Shown: positions 52,762 through 62,376 of the stretch, piece by piece
Layout: every line of letters starts with the position of its first letter
Numbering within the stretch: the stretch's first letter is position 1
Origin: Eisenbergiella tayi
GTDB lineage: Bacteria > Bacillota > Clostridia > Lachnospirales > Lachnospiraceae
Direction of reading: 5' to 3'
Assembly: GCF_001881565.1 (NCBI RefSeq)
Contig: NZ_MPDJ01000004.1
Location: 1-64,000, forward strand
DNA length: 64,000 bases
The notes under the pieces: generated by a model
The model's input: only the letters and a program-made list of their open reading frames with translations
Databases searched by the model: none
What the model was told of the DNA's origin: nothing
Translations under genes and position numbers: made by a program

Positions 52762-53583
52762 TTATTTCTGGCAGTGTTCACAATAATAAATAGTTCCGCC
52801 CAGATAATTCCCTTTGCGGAGCTCATAACCGCAGCGGGGACAGGGCGACCAGAGTGTATTTTTGCTTAATATAGTGGAATATCCGCCCTTTTGGCCAAAC
52901 AGATCTTTTTCCGTATCCCTTCCTCCCTTGTCCGCCATTTCCCGGAGAACCGACTTTACCGCATCGTACATCTTATGGTAATCTTCTTCATTCACATCGG
53001 CCATTTTGCGTTTGGGATGTATCCCACAGGTAAAAAGAATATCCTGCAGGGTACCGTTTCCCAGCCCCGGGATCCGTTGTTTTGTAGCCAGATAGGCCTT
53101 GGCGGAAAGCCTGCTGTCCTCTTCTTTTCTTAAGGATAAAAAATACGGGTAGTCAAAGGCTTCTGTCAGCGGAGATGGCTTTTCACAGGCAGCGGCATAA
53201 TAGGGGCTGTCGTTGGTCCCTTCCGGGAACGCCCAGATGCCTCCATACATCTGAACGGTACAGGTTATTGCCGTATTGTCATCAAATTCCAGATAGAGCT
53301 GGTGCCTGACAGGGGCCTTTTTACTGTCTTCGTGATATTTGGGGGAGACTCCGTCCCCTAACAGGATACGGCAGTCCTCCGCTTCTGTTTCCAGCATCCC
53401 CCCTATCCCCCTGCTGATGCCGATCCGTTTTCCGGCCAGCAGGTCGTCATAGCCTTCCGGGTTATCCGAATACCAGGTAAAGGAATGGGGCGTGTGCCCT
53501 GCCTGGACAAAGGAAATGATTTTCCCCTGAATGGTTTCATTTAATTGCTGTGCCAGCACATGGCTTTCCGGTATCTCAAGCAT
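52762..53583 (-). CDS. Fpg/Nei-family DNA glycosylase lacking the N-terminal catalytic proline
   Basis: Using the ATG at 53583 (SD GGAGG, 8-base spacing) the protein has 273 residues. It keeps the helix-two-turn-helix (TKQRIPGLGNGTLQDILF, GIHP) and the C-terminal zinc finger (CPRCG...YYCEHC) of the family. The start is MLEIPES where Fpg and Nei have MPELPEVE: the catalytic Pro after Met is Leu, although the following Glu remains. It may use another nucleophile, or bind damaged DNA without excision. Confidence 0.85.
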   Translation of the reverse strand: MLEIPESHVLAQQLNETIQGKIISFVQAGHTPHSFTWYSDNPEGYDDLLAGKRIGISRGIGGMLETEAEDCRILLGDGVSPKYHEDSKKAPVRHQLYLEFDDNTAITCTVQMYGGIWAFPEGTNDSPYYAAACEKPSPLTEAFDYPYFLSLRKEEDSRLSAKAYLATKQRIPGLGNGTLQDILFTCGIHPKRKMADVNEEDYHKMYDAVKSVLREMADKGGRDTEKDLFGQKGGYSTILSKNTLWSPCPRCGYELRKGNYLGGTIYYCEHCQK

Positions 53584-53638
53584 ATGCATGTCCTCCCGTT
53601 TTTTCCCATTGTAGCAAACAAAAGCTGACAACTGTATG

Positions 53639-54556
53639 TCATATTTTTTCCGCAGATTTCTGAAGAATATGATGCAGCTTCTCCCTGAGCCAGACAGGCT
53701 CATGCACCTTAATATAAGGACAGTAGGACAGAATCACCCCATACACCCAATCATCGATACTGTAGGCCGTCCTTATGAGAAAATCACCGTTTTCCTCGGG
53801 GAAAATTTCCTCTTCCCCGAAGCTGTCATAAATACGGTAGGCCTGAGAGCCTTCAATTTCCAGAATAACAGTGGTTAACTCCGGACAGGCTGACGTCTTT
53901 TTATCTTCCTGCTCCCCAGGGGCAGGCTCTGCGTACCTTCCGCAGATGCTTCGGGAAGAAAAGGATTCATCAAGAATCTCAGGCCGCTTTATCCGAAGCA
54001 CCTTGAAGGTTCTCATATCCTGTCTGTTTCTGCACCATGCGCGCAGATACCAGTTATGACTCTTAAAACACAGCTGAATGGGTTCCGCAATGCGGTGTTC
54101 CATCTTCCCGTCAGCGCTGTAATAGTCAAATGCAATCACACGGGACTGCAGAATTGCCTTTTTCAGCAGGGAAAAAAGCATTTCCTGCCTCCCGCTCCAG
54201 TCAGAAAAATCGATAGATACCCAATTGCTGCCCGATGTCTGGAAAAAGTCTCCCAACTTCTGCAAAAGCTCCGTGTTGTCCGAAGGGGCTGTTTCCCTGA
54301 GGCTTTCCAGTGCGGCGAGGATCTGTGCCTTTTCGTCCTCATTAACGAACATTTTGTCAATGACGCAGTGCTCCATCAGGGAAATGCCGCCGCCTCTTCC
54401 CTTACTGGCAAAAACAGGGACTCCTGCCATACTGAGCATTTCCACATCCCTGTAAATAGTGCGCACGGATACCTCATATCTTTCTGCCAGTTCCCTTGCA
54501 GGGATCTTTTCCCGTTTCATCAGCTGATAGCAGATCCCAAACAGCCGGTTAACCAT
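53639..54556 (-). CDS. YafY-type transcriptional regulator (HTH plus WYL)
   Basis: A 305-residue protein. The N-terminal winged helix (KREKIPARELAERYEVSVRTIYRD) is followed by GRGGGISLMEHCVIDK and a WYL domain (about 135-210) with SHNWYLRAWCRNRQDMRTFKVLRI, and a WCX-type C-terminal extension. WYL regulators bind ligands such as nucleotides or nucleic acids and often respond to DNA damage. It lies next to the Fpg-like gene. SD AGAGGTGTAAA. Confidence 0.93.
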   Translation of the reverse strand: MVNRLFGICYQLMKREKIPARELAERYEVSVRTIYRDVEMLSMAGVPVFASKGRGGGISLMEHCVIDKMFVNEDEKAQILAALESLRETAPSDNTELLQKLGDFFQTSGSNWVSIDFSDWSGRQEMLFSLLKKAILQSRVIAFDYYSADGKMEHRIAEPIQLCFKSHNWYLRAWCRNRQDMRTFKVLRIKRPEILDESFSSRSICGRYAEPAPGEQEDKKTSACPELTTVILEIEGSQAYRIYDSFGEEEIFPEENGDFLIRTAYSIDDWVYGVILSYCPYIKVHEPVWLREKLHHILQKSAEKI

Positions 54557-54565
54557 TTTACACCT

Positions 54566-56488
54566 CTATTTCTTTTTGTGGACGTTGCGGATAGTCTTCT
54601 TCTTAGCAGGTCTGCCTTCCGTTTTCTCCTTTGTCCTGTCGTACCCTTTTTTGTTCCCGGCAGCGGCGCCGCTCCGGTTATCCGTCTGTTTTCGGGGCCT
54701 TATCAGACATTTTTTATCAAACCCAATCAGATCGGTTCTTCCCGCCTTCGTCAATGCCTCAAGCACAAGGTCATAATTCTTGGGATTCCGGTATTGGATC
54801 AATGCCCTCTGCATTGCTTTATCGTGAGGATTCCTGCAGATATATACCGGTTTGCCGTCCCTGGGATCGATTCCCGTATAATACATTACCGTGGAAACCG
54901 TGGAAGGCGTGGGATAAAAATCCTGTACCTGTTCCGGCATATATCCCAGATCCCGGAGATATTCCGCCAGCTCCACCGCTTCCTTCAAAGTGGAGCCCGG
55001 ATGGGAGGACATCAGATAGGGAACGAGAAACTGGTTTTTCCCCAGCTCATCGTTTAATTTTTTATATTTTTTGCGGAACCGTTCATATACCGCATTTTCC
55101 GGTTTGCCCATTCTGGTGAGAACCGCATCGGAAATATGCTCAGGAGCCACCTTCAGCTGTCCGCTGATATGGTAATTTACCAGTTCCCTGAAAAAAGTAT
55201 CATCTTTATCAGCCAGCAGGTAGTCAAAGCGGATACCTGAGCGGATAAAGACCTTCTTCACCCCGGGAAGGGCCCGCAGACTGCGCAGCAGCTCCAGATA
55301 ATCCTGGTGATCCGCCTTCAGGTTAGGACAGGGCTTCGGGAAAAGACACTGCCTGTTCTTGCATACTCCCTGAGTCAGCTGCTTTTCACAGGAAGGAGCC
55401 CGGAAGTTGGCGGTAGGGCCGCCCACATCGTGGATGTATCCTTTGAAATCCGGATCCTCTATGATCAGCTTCGCCTCCTCCAGAATGGATTCATGGCTTC
55501 TGACCTGCACCGTACGCCCCTGATGGAAGGTCAGCGCACAGAAATTACAGCCGCCGAAGCATCCCCGGTTGCTGATCAGGGAAAACTTAATCTCACTAAT
55601 CGCAGGAACGCCGCCCTTCTCTTCATAAGACGGATGGTAGGTGCGCATATAAGGCAGGGCATATACGGCATCCATTTCTTCTGTGGAAAGAGGCTCAGAA
55701 GGAGGGTTCTGCACCACATACTGGCCTCCCGGATATCCTTCCAGCAACGCCTTTCCGTTAAAAGGATCCGTATTGGAATACTGTACCATAAAGCTTTCCG
55801 CGTATTTTTTCTTATCTTCCTTCATGTCTTCATAGGAAGGCAGGATGATTCCGTCGTAAATACCTGAAATATCCTTTGTCTTGTAAACCGTTCCCGGAAT
55901 AAAGGAAATATCCTTCACTTCTATTCCGCTGTTCAGGGCGTCGGCAATCTCTACTATGGATTTTTCGCCCATACCATAAGAAATCAGATCCGCCTGGCTG
56001 TCCAGAAGGATGGAACGTTTAAAGGAATCACTCCAGTAATCATAATGGGCCATACGGCGCAGGCTTGCTTCGATACCGCCGATAATGATGGGTACAGTCC
56101 GGTACACCCGGCGGATCAGATTGCAGTAGACCACAGTGGCATGATCGGGCCTCTTCCCGGCTTCCCCTCCCGGCGTATAGGCATCGGAGGGACGGCGTTT
56201 CCGGGATACAAAATAATGATTAACCATGGAATCCATGTTTCCGGAGGAAACCAGGAATCCCAGCCTGGGGCACCCGAAAATGCTGATGCTCTTCTCATCC
56301 TTCCAGTCCGGCTGGGAAATGATACAGACACTGTAGCCGTGCGCCTCCAGAATGCGGGTGATTATGGCATGTCCAAAGGAAGGGTGATCCACATAGGCGT
56401 CGCCGGTCACATACACAAAATCCGGCTGTGTGATCCCCCTGTCTTCCATCTCTTCTCTTGTTATCGGTAAAAATCCGGTAGTTGTCAT
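54566..56488 (-). CDS. YgiQ-family radical SAM protein
   Basis: About 640 residues (start at 56488 or the ATG at 56500). The family opening FLPITREEMEDRGITQPDFVYVTGDAYVDHPSFG is followed by a B12-binding-like domain and the radical SAM motif RGCFGGCNFC near 320. VAPEHISDAVLTRMGKP and DFYPTPSTVSTVMYYTGIDP are characteristic YgiQ segments. The C-terminus is a Lys/Arg-rich tail (KKGYDRTKEKTEGRPAKKK). The reaction is unknown. Confidence 0.95.
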   Translation of the reverse strand: MTTTGFLPITREEMEDRGITQPDFVYVTGDAYVDHPSFGHAIITRILEAHGYSVCIISQPDWKDEKSISIFGCPRLGFLVSSGNMDSMVNHYFVSRKRRPSDAYTPGGEAGKRPDHATVVYCNLIRRVYRTVPIIIGGIEASLRRMAHYDYWSDSFKRSILLDSQADLISYGMGEKSIVEIADALNSGIEVKDISFIPGTVYKTKDISGIYDGIILPSYEDMKEDKKKYAESFMVQYSNTDPFNGKALLEGYPGGQYVVQNPPSEPLSTEEMDAVYALPYMRTYHPSYEEKGGVPAISEIKFSLISNRGCFGGCNFCALTFHQGRTVQVRSHESILEEAKLIIEDPDFKGYIHDVGGPTANFRAPSCEKQLTQGVCKNRQCLFPKPCPNLKADHQDYLELLRSLRALPGVKKVFIRSGIRFDYLLADKDDTFFRELVNYHISGQLKVAPEHISDAVLTRMGKPENAVYERFRKKYKKLNDELGKNQFLVPYLMSSHPGSTLKEAVELAEYLRDLGYMPEQVQDFYPTPSTVSTVMYYTGIDPRDGKPVYICRNPHDKAMQRALIQYRNPKNYDLVLEALTKAGRTDLIGFDKKCLIRPRKQTDNRSGAAAGNKKGYDRTKEKTEGRPAKKKTIRNVHKKK

Positions 56489-56508
56489 TGATAAATCCAT
56501 CCTTATAA

Positions 56509-57159
56509 TTAATACAGAACTTCTGCAAAATGCCTGATATAATAATCGGCAATCTCTTTTTTCTCTTCTGTCTGATCCAGCGAATAGGCATCCTCCACGG
56601 CACAGACCTTCATCCCCGCAGCCTTACCCGCCTGAATGCCGGGAATGATATCTTCAAAGACCAGGCATGCCTTCGGATCTGTCCGCAGCTGCTTTGCTAC
56701 CGCAAGATAAATATCCGGAGCCGGTTTTCCGCGGCCCACATCACAGCCGGTCATAATACATTGGAAATAACGTTCCAGCCGGTGCACTTTGGCTATGCTT
56801 GTTACCAGTTCCCGGGAATTGCTTGTCGCGATTCCCAGCTTGATATTCCTCCTGCTGCACCATGACAGATATTCCCTGACCCCTTCTTTCAGCGGGACCT
56901 GGCTCATATACTTGTCCCAGGCCATCCGGTTCCAGTCATCCTTTATCTTCTCCACAGAATCAGGCAGCCGGAATCGCTCTTTAAAATAACCGGCCGTTTC
57001 CGAGAAACTCATCCCCTCAATCTCACTCTGCAGCCCGTCAGGAGGCTCCAGCCCAAAACGCCCCAGATATTCGATATCAATATCCTTCCATATCCACATG
57101 GAATCCACGAGGGAACCGTCCAGATCAAATATAACCGCTTCTATTCCATCCATCATCAT
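56509..57159 (-). CDS. HAD hydrolase, beta-phosphoglucomutase/phosphatase type
   Basis: A 216-residue protein. Motif I IEAVIFDLDGSLVDS (nucleophile in DLD), motif II LGIATSNSRELV, and motif III/IV GRGKPAPDIYL and CLVFEDIIPGIQAGKAAGM are complete. The small helical cap is the beta-phosphoglucomutase type. Probably dephosphorylates a small sugar phosphate or cleans up side-products. It is followed by the YgiQ gene, possibly co-transcribed. Confidence 0.92.
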   Translation of the reverse strand: MMMDGIEAVIFDLDGSLVDSMWIWKDIDIEYLGRFGLEPPDGLQSEIEGMSFSETAGYFKERFRLPDSVEKIKDDWNRMAWDKYMSQVPLKEGVREYLSWCSRRNIKLGIATSNSRELVTSIAKVHRLERYFQCIMTGCDVGRGKPAPDIYLAVAKQLRTDPKACLVFEDIIPGIQAGKAAGMKVCAVEDAYSLDQTEEKKEIADYYIRHFAEVLY

Positions 57160-57210
57160 GGCTTATGCTTCCCTTCTATAAAAAGCCTGTAGCTGTTCCG
57201 TACCTTCAAG

Positions 57211-57981
57211 TTACATAAGCTTCTTAACCTCATCCTTCGTAAGTTCGCGGAATTCTCCCCTGGCAAGCTTCTCATCCAGCCGAAGCTCCCCCATACTGAG
57301 ACGCTTTAAATAAACCACATTCCTTCCCACAGCCTGCATCATGCGCTTGACCTGATGGAATTTTCCCTCCGTAATGGTAAGAAGCCAGGCGGATTCAGCC
57401 CGATCACTGCAGAATTCGTCCTGAACCGCCTGCGTAATCCCTGCCGGACGGGTCTTTTCCGGAACATATTCCTGCGTACCGTCCGTCTGCCGCCGCTTCT
57501 CACCGATATCCACGCCCTGCCGCAGGCTCATCTGCTGCTCTTCCGACAGGCAGCCGTCAATTTCCACATAATAGGTTTTAGGCACATGCCTGGACGGAGA
57601 CAGCAGCCTGTGGGTCAATTCCCCATCATCCGTTATAAGAAGCAGCCCCTCCGTATCCTTATCCAGGCGTCCCACCGGAAACAGTTCCCTGTCAAGCAGC
57701 GGGTTTTTCTGTGCCCGCATCAGATCCAGAACTGTTTTGTCATGATTATCCCGGGTTGCGCTGACATATCCGGCAGGCTTATGGAGCATGAAGTACACAT
57801 ATTTCCGATAGGAAACCTCACTGCTGTTTACACAGATACAATCAGAATTTTCATCGATTTTCTGTTCCGGGCTTTTTGCCGTTATCCCGTTGACCGTCAC
57901 AGCCCCCTTTTTTACAAGCGCCTTAACCTGGCTCCTTGTTCCGGTTTTCATTTCACATAAAAATTTATCCAAACGAAGCAT
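57211..57981 (-). CDS. RsuA/RluB-family pseudouridine synthase
   Basis: The ATG at 57981 gives 256 residues. An S4 domain (MLRLDKFLCEMKTGTRSQVK, KKGAVTVNG) precedes the catalytic domain with FPVGRLDKDTEGLLLITDDG (catalytic Asp) and EGKFHQVKRMMQAVGRNVVYLKR. It modifies a uridine in rRNA. Distinct from the RluA-type enzyme at 47167-48192. Confidence 0.94.
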   Translation of the reverse strand: MLRLDKFLCEMKTGTRSQVKALVKKGAVTVNGITAKSPEQKIDENSDCICVNSSEVSYRKYVYFMLHKPAGYVSATRDNHDKTVLDLMRAQKNPLLDRELFPVGRLDKDTEGLLLITDDGELTHRLLSPSRHVPKTYYVEIDGCLSEEQQMSLRQGVDIGEKRRQTDGTQEYVPEKTRPAGITQAVQDEFCSDRAESAWLLTITEGKFHQVKRMMQAVGRNVVYLKRLSMGELRLDEKLARGEFRELTKDEVKKLM

Positions 57982-58145
57982 TCTGTTTCCCTTCCGAAGC
58001 ATCTATAAACAAAAAATTCATTCAGCAGTCATTCCGGACGGCTGAAGCACATAGCTTTTAATAATAAGCAGCAAATATACCTCTGTCAAGTATACATGAT
58101 TCCCCTCATTCTTACAAGGTTACAGTTGCCAAAGGAGGCTGTCCG

Positions 58146-59192
58146 ATGCGCCGTTACACCCCGAGTGCCTACTCCCCCCAAAAAAGGAAAGAACGTATAG
58201 ACTATCTGAAAAAGGTGCTTTTTCTCTGCCTGTTTGCCTTCCTTACCACAGCGATGCTCCTGGAAAATGAAAAAGCGCTGGCACTTTCCCTGACAGGCCT
58301 GAACCTGTGGTTCCAGAAAATGATCCCAACGCTTCTTCCCTTTATGATACTCTCCGGCATCCTTATCCGTATGAACCTGTCCGACAGCTTTGCCCGTTTG
58401 TTTTCCCCGCTGTTCAGGCCCATATTCCAGTTATCCGATTCCTGCATTTACGTACTGGTTATCGGTTTCCTGTGCGGTTTTCCCATGGGTGCCCGTGTGA
58501 CGGCGGAAAGCTACCAGAGAGGAAAGCTTTCCCGAAGGGAAGCCGAACTGATGCTGGCTTTCTGCAATAATATCGGCCCTATTTATTTCACCGGCTTTGT
58601 CTTCCATCTGTTTCCGGTGGAACACCCCTGGGCTTTTCTTGCAGGAATGTATCTGCTGCCTCTTCTTTACGGTTTGTTCCTTCGCTATACTTCCTACCGC
58701 GATATTCCAAGACCCGCACGGTTCGGAGAAAGCGGAATAAATAAAATGCACTTATCCGTCAAAAAACACAGCCTGCATGCTGCAGAAGCCCCTGCCGCCG
58801 CAGAACAAAAAAGACTGCCCGGAGGCCCTTCCCTTTTTGAGGAAATGCAGAATTCCATCGTATCCTCCCTGTGTGCCATCGCCTCTCTCGGAGGCTATAT
58901 GATACTCTTTAACCTGCTCAACCTGATTCCCGAAATCCTGCTTCCATCCAAACTGACGGCACTGCAGGATATCATCGGCTGTATTCTGGAGATCACCAGC
59001 GGCCTGTCACGCCTGCCCGCCTCCATGGCCTTCTGGGGCTATGTGCTTCTTCCCTTCGGCGGCCTGTCCTGTATAGCCCAGACCTACAGCATGATTCAGG
59101 AGACGGATCTCTCCCTTAAGAACTATGTGGGCCATAAAATAGTGCAGACTATGCTGGCTTTTGTATATTATACATTCCTGTATGTTTTCTAA
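58146..59192 (+). CDS. ylbJ: YlbJ-like sporulation membrane protein (nucleoside-recognition/Gate type)
   Basis: A 348-residue protein with about eight membrane helices. LWFQKMIPTLLPFMILSGIL, FLCGFPMGARVTAESYQRGKLSRREAELML and FCNNIGPIYFTGFV match the YlbJ/Gate-domain family, required for endospore cortex formation in Bacillus. A ~50-residue soluble loop follows the second cluster of helices. SD AAAGGAGG. It is one of two full-length plus-strand membrane or regulatory genes besides lexA and its position gives no operon. Confidence 0.88.
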   Translation: MRRYTPSAYSPQKRKERIDYLKKVLFLCLFAFLTTAMLLENEKALALSLTGLNLWFQKMIPTLLPFMILSGILIRMNLSDSFARLFSPLFRPIFQLSDSCIYVLVIGFLCGFPMGARVTAESYQRGKLSRREAELMLAFCNNIGPIYFTGFVFHLFPVEHPWAFLAGMYLLPLLYGLFLRYTSYRDIPRPARFGESGINKMHLSVKKHSLHAAEAPAAAEQKRLPGGPSLFEEMQNSIVSSLCAIASLGGYMILFNLLNLIPEILLPSKLTALQDIIGCILEITSGLSRLPASMAFWGYVLLPFGGLSCIAQTYSMIQETDLSLKNYVGHKIVQTMLAFVYYTFLYVF

Positions 59193-59215
59193 CCGCCGCG
59201 TTTTTCTGCCGGAAT

Positions 59216-60259
59216 TTACCTGGCGGCAAATACTCCCGGCATGGCAAAATTGCTGTCTGTATGATAATCATAGCCGTTATAAGCCCGGCACATAATGATG
59301 GGCTGGCTTCCTCCGGGAACCGTAATGGAAAACTGTATCGTATTTCCGCCCGCCCAGGGAGTCAGCACGGACCAGGTAATGCCGCCGTCAATACTGTAGC
59401 TGTAATACAGCATGCCGGACTGAGGATCCGATGCGCTCAGGGATATATCCACTTTTCCCGTTTTCAGATCCGCATTGGTTATCACCATATTTACATTTTC
59501 CGGCGGTGTGGAATCCGGTACGGCAACGCCGCCTGCAGGAGCAGGAACCGTACTGTACTGGTAATTGCTGAAATCCAGTCCGAGAGAGGCTGATTTCAGA
59601 TGGAAATACTTGGCCACCGCTATGGCGTCGCTCACCCCGAAGTTAGCCAGCTTCTGCGGCGTATTCGCCTGGGGGCTGTCAATGGGGTGATCCATGTAGC
59701 AATGCTCAATAATAACACACGGAAGATCCAGTGCCCGCGAAGCACGGATAACTCCGTAATAATCGGTTCCGCGGCTGTTCAGCCTTGTTTTAACCCCTTT
59801 ATTGTAAAGACCGTACTGGGACATTTCCGCCAGCTGAAGCCGGCCGAAGGTCTGTCCCGCCGAATAATATTTTCCGAAGGCTGAGGTCCAGACTTCGGTT
59901 CCGTAAAGATTATGCTCTGCGGACATATTAAAATGAAGGGAGAACAGGAAATCCGCATGATACGCTTTGGCAATCTGCGCCCTCTGCTCTAAAGACAGCT
60001 CCTGATCCGTCGTCCGTGTGAGATATACCTCCACCCCTTCAAACTGTTCCAGTGTCTGCTTCATAGCCTGCGCCACCTGGAGCGTCAGGTTTTTCTCCAC
60101 ATAATGAGGAAGCACTTCCCCGCCCCTGTTTTCTTCCCCGCCGTGTCCGGGATCAATGACTACGATAACCGGTTCCTTAGCCTGTGCCTGTATTCCGGGC
60201 ATCCATGCGAGTGCGCATACAGCCAGTAAAAATGTTATGATTGTTATCTTTTTCTTCAC
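59216..60259 (-). CDS. Secreted N-acetylmuramoyl-L-alanine amidase (Amidase_3)
   Basis: A 347-residue protein. A signal peptide (1-27, ending AQA-KE) precedes the Amidase_3 fold: VIDPGHGG (zinc His39), E55 (YVEKNLTL), FSLHFN (zinc His) and VIIEHC (catalytic Glu). Residues about 240-347 form a C-terminal beta-sandwich resembling Ig-like/bacterial fibronectin domains (KVDISLSASDPQSGMLYYSYSIDGG). It cleaves the peptide from peptidoglycan glycan strands. The gene stands apart from its neighbours. Confidence 0.94.
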   Translation of the reverse strand: MKKKITIITFLLAVCALAWMPGIQAQAKEPVIVVIDPGHGGEENRGGEVLPHYVEKNLTLQVAQAMKQTLEQFEGVEVYLTRTTDQELSLEQRAQIAKAYHADFLFSLHFNMSAEHNLYGTEVWTSAFGKYYSAGQTFGRLQLAEMSQYGLYNKGVKTRLNSRGTDYYGVIRASRALDLPCVIIEHCYMDHPIDSPQANTPQKLANFGVSDAIAVAKYFHLKSASLGLDFSNYQYSTVPAPAGGVAVPDSTPPENVNMVITNADLKTGKVDISLSASDPQSGMLYYSYSIDGGITWSVLTPWAGGNTIQFSITVPGGSQPIIMCRAYNGYDYHTDSNFAMPGVFAAR

Positions 60260-60357
60260 TTCCGATACCTGCCTTTATTTTCTTTTGTATTGCCCTTTTT
60301 CCTTTTCGTAACAACCGGCCTTTTTATCATAACATAAAACAGGCCTTGCTTCCAGAC

Positions 60358-60387
60358 AAAAAAGACGCCTTCTTCCCGAAGACGCCC
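60358..60387 (-). terminator. Terminator downstream of the coiled-coil gene
   Basis: As minus-strand RNA, GGGCGTCTTC pairs with GAAGGCGTCT (with G-U pairs), followed by T5. Confidence 0.6.
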
Positions 60388-60427
60388 TTCATGAATTCTT
60401 TATCCATATATTTTTTCAAAGCGTGCA

Positions 60428-61054
60428 CTACATCAGATCCAGATTCAAATCTCCGGTATCTGCCCCGGAAACATCCATGTCGCCAAGATTAGGCAGGGAT
60501 GCGGTATCATCCTCATCGTCGGGACGAAGCTCCATACGATTCGACTGTACCACCCCTAAACACTGATTCAGCTCATTGATAAACTGGCCGTAATGCTCAC
60601 TGGCAACATCGATTCCATGTCCGATAATACTCTCCAGATTGGCAAGAATATCATCCGTATACTGGATGGCGGACGCTTTTACGCTATTGGCCTCCACAGT
60701 GGCGCTGTCAAGAATTTCCTGGGCCTGCTGTGTTGCAAGAGAAACAACCTCATTCGCCTGGGCATATGCCTGCTGCATGATCTCGTGTTCATTAATCAGC
60801 TCACTGGTATGTACGGTAGCCTCATTGATCAGGGCCTCCGCTTTTTCACGGGCATCATTCAGAATGGCTTCCTTATTATTGATAATTTTCTGGTAACGTT
60901 TGATTTCATCGGGGGTTTTCATGCGAAGTTCCCGAAGCAGCTCTTCCAGCTCTTCCTTATTCACAATAATTTTGCTGTTAGAAAGGGGCTGATATTTACA
61001 GCTGTCGATATATTCTTCGATTTCGTCAATTAGTTGTTCGATTCTGCTGCTCAT
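60428..61054 (-). CDS. Coiled-coil protein, DivIVA/ATPase-subunit-like
   Basis: Starting at the ATG at 61054 (SD GGAGAAAAGG) the product has 208 residues. Residues about 60-155 are continuous heptad-rich helix (NDAREKAEALINEATVHTSE, AQANEVVSLATQQAQEILD); the C-terminus is acidic and ends GDLNLDLM. Such proteins occur next to coaD and rsmD in Lachnospiraceae and are annotated as ATPase or DivIVA-like, without evidence of ATPase motifs here. Role possibly in cell-pole or division scaffolding. Confidence 0.8.
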   Translation of the reverse strand: MSSRIEQLIDEIEEYIDSCKYQPLSNSKIIVNKEELEELLRELRMKTPDEIKRYQKIINNKEAILNDAREKAEALINEATVHTSELINEHEIMQQAYAQANEVVSLATQQAQEILDSATVEANSVKASAIQYTDDILANLESIIGHGIDVASEHYGQFINELNQCLGVVQSNRMELRPDDEDDTASLPNLGDMDVSGADTGDLNLDLM

Positions 61055-61092
61055 CCTTTTCTCCTTCATAAGCAATATGCCGGTATAAAGGC

Positions 61093-61587
61093 CTACTGCT
61101 CACATTCATGTCCATATTTTTCATATACAAGCTTTGCCACAAAATCAGGTACACATTGAGAAATATCCCCATGAAATTCCGCAATTTCCTTTACGCTGGA
61201 GGAACTTAAATAAGCGTACTCCAGACTGGTGGTAAGGAAAATAGTATCCAGCTCACCATTGGAAAGCTTGCGGTTCGTCTGGGCAATCTGCAGTTCATAT
61301 TCGAAATCCGTAATGGCACGCAGACCGCGGATAGCAATATGCACGTCCTTTTCCCTGGCATAATTGATTAACAACCCCGAAAAAGAGTCCACCTTTACAT
61401 TGGGCAGCTCTTTTGTGGCTTCTTCTAGTATTTTAACACGTTCTTCCACAGAAAACAACGGAGTCTTCTGGGTATTGTTCAACACACTGACTGTTAATTC
61501 GTCAAACATCGACGCAGCCCGTCTTATTACATCAAGATGTCCGAAGGTAACCGGATCAAAACTTCCGGGATAAATCGCTACTTTCAT
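61093..61587 (-). CDS. coaD: Phosphopantetheine adenylyltransferase
   Basis: The ATG at 61587 follows GGGAGCAATT and gives 164 residues. The nucleotidyltransferase signature [19 protein letters not shown] and the C-terminal [13 protein letters not shown] identify CoaD, which makes dephospho-CoA. It lies downstream of rsmD, the common pairing. Confidence 0.97.
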   Translation of the reverse strand: MKVAIYPGSFDPVTFGHLDVIRRAASMFDELTVSVLNNTQKTPLFSVEERVKILEEATKELPNVKVDSFSGLLINYAREKDVHIAIRGLRAITDFEYELQIAQTNRKLSNGELDTIFLTTSLEYAYLSSSSVKEIAEFHGDISQCVPDFVAKLVYEKYGHECEQ

Positions 61588-61640
61588 AATTGCTCCCATC
61601 TGCGTGTTTTTGCGCGTAAGTGCTTAGATTCTTCTGTAAT

Positions 61641-62198
61641 TTACTCCGCATTCTGCCTTTTCATGAAAACATGCTTATTTGTCTTGTATTTCTTTTCTCT
61701 GATAACCTCAAAGCCATAATCCTGCGTAAAGGAGAAATCCTTATTCAGCTCCGCTTCTATGATAATAAGCGTATCCTCCGTTACATAGGAAGCACGGGAA
61801 AGCGCGGAAAGAACCGGATCCTCCAATCCCGCCTGATAAGGGGGATCCATAAAAATTACATCCACTTCTTTTTCATGGATGCCTCCGAGAGCGGATACCA
61901 CATCCTGCTTCAGCAGAACCGCCCTGTCGGTAAATTTGGTAAAGGACAGGTTGTCCTGTATACATTTTGCCGCTTTAACCGCATTTTCAGCAAAATAAGC
62001 CCTTTTAGCCCCGCGGCTGATAGCTTCTATTCCAATACCTCCGCTGCCGCTGCATAAATCCACGAAAATGCTGCCGGGAATATCCCCCTGAAGGATATTG
62101 AATAATGTTTCCTTTATACGATCCGTGGTGGGCCTTGTATCCTGCCCTTCCGGTGTTTTTAACGGAAGGCTCCGCGCCTCGCCTGCAATAACTCTCAT
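61641..62198 (-). CDS. rsmD: 16S rRNA guanine-N2 methyltransferase RsmD
   Basis: The ATG at 62198 follows GGAGATATT; product 185 residues, beginning MRVIAGEARSLPL. RPTTDRIKETLFNIL, the SAM loop VDLCSGSGGIGIEAISRGA and the catalytic MDPPY match RsmD, which methylates G966 (E. coli numbering) of 16S rRNA. Confidence 0.96.
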   Translation of the reverse strand: MRVIAGEARSLPLKTPEGQDTRPTTDRIKETLFNILQGDIPGSIFVDLCSGSGGIGIEAISRGAKRAYFAENAVKAAKCIQDNLSFTKFTDRAVLLKQDVVSALGGIHEKEVDVIFMDPPYQAGLEDPVLSALSRASYVTEDTLIIIEAELNKDFSFTQDYGFEVIREKKYKTNKHVFMKRQNAE

Positions 62199-62342
62199 AA
62201 TATCTCCTGACTGTATCTGTTTTCTCCGAACTGCCATATCTCACAGCATTTCGGATTCTGTTTCACATTATAATTGCTTGTGAAAAAAAAGGCAATCCCA
62301 TATGGAAATGTTTTATAAATTTATAAATCACCCGTAAAAAAA

Positions 62343-62376
62343 GTGCAAAAGGCGGCTGTTTTCAGCCGCCCTGTTT
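62343..62376 (-). terminator. Terminator of the topoisomerase subunit gene
   Basis: Eight-base stem GGCGGCTG/CAGCCGCC with a four-base loop and a downstream T run on the minus strand, adjoining the stop at 62377. Confidence 0.85.

Noticed and set aside
54056..55057. 333-codon plus-strand frame
   Set aside because: Antisense to the WYL regulator and YgiQ genes, both well supported.
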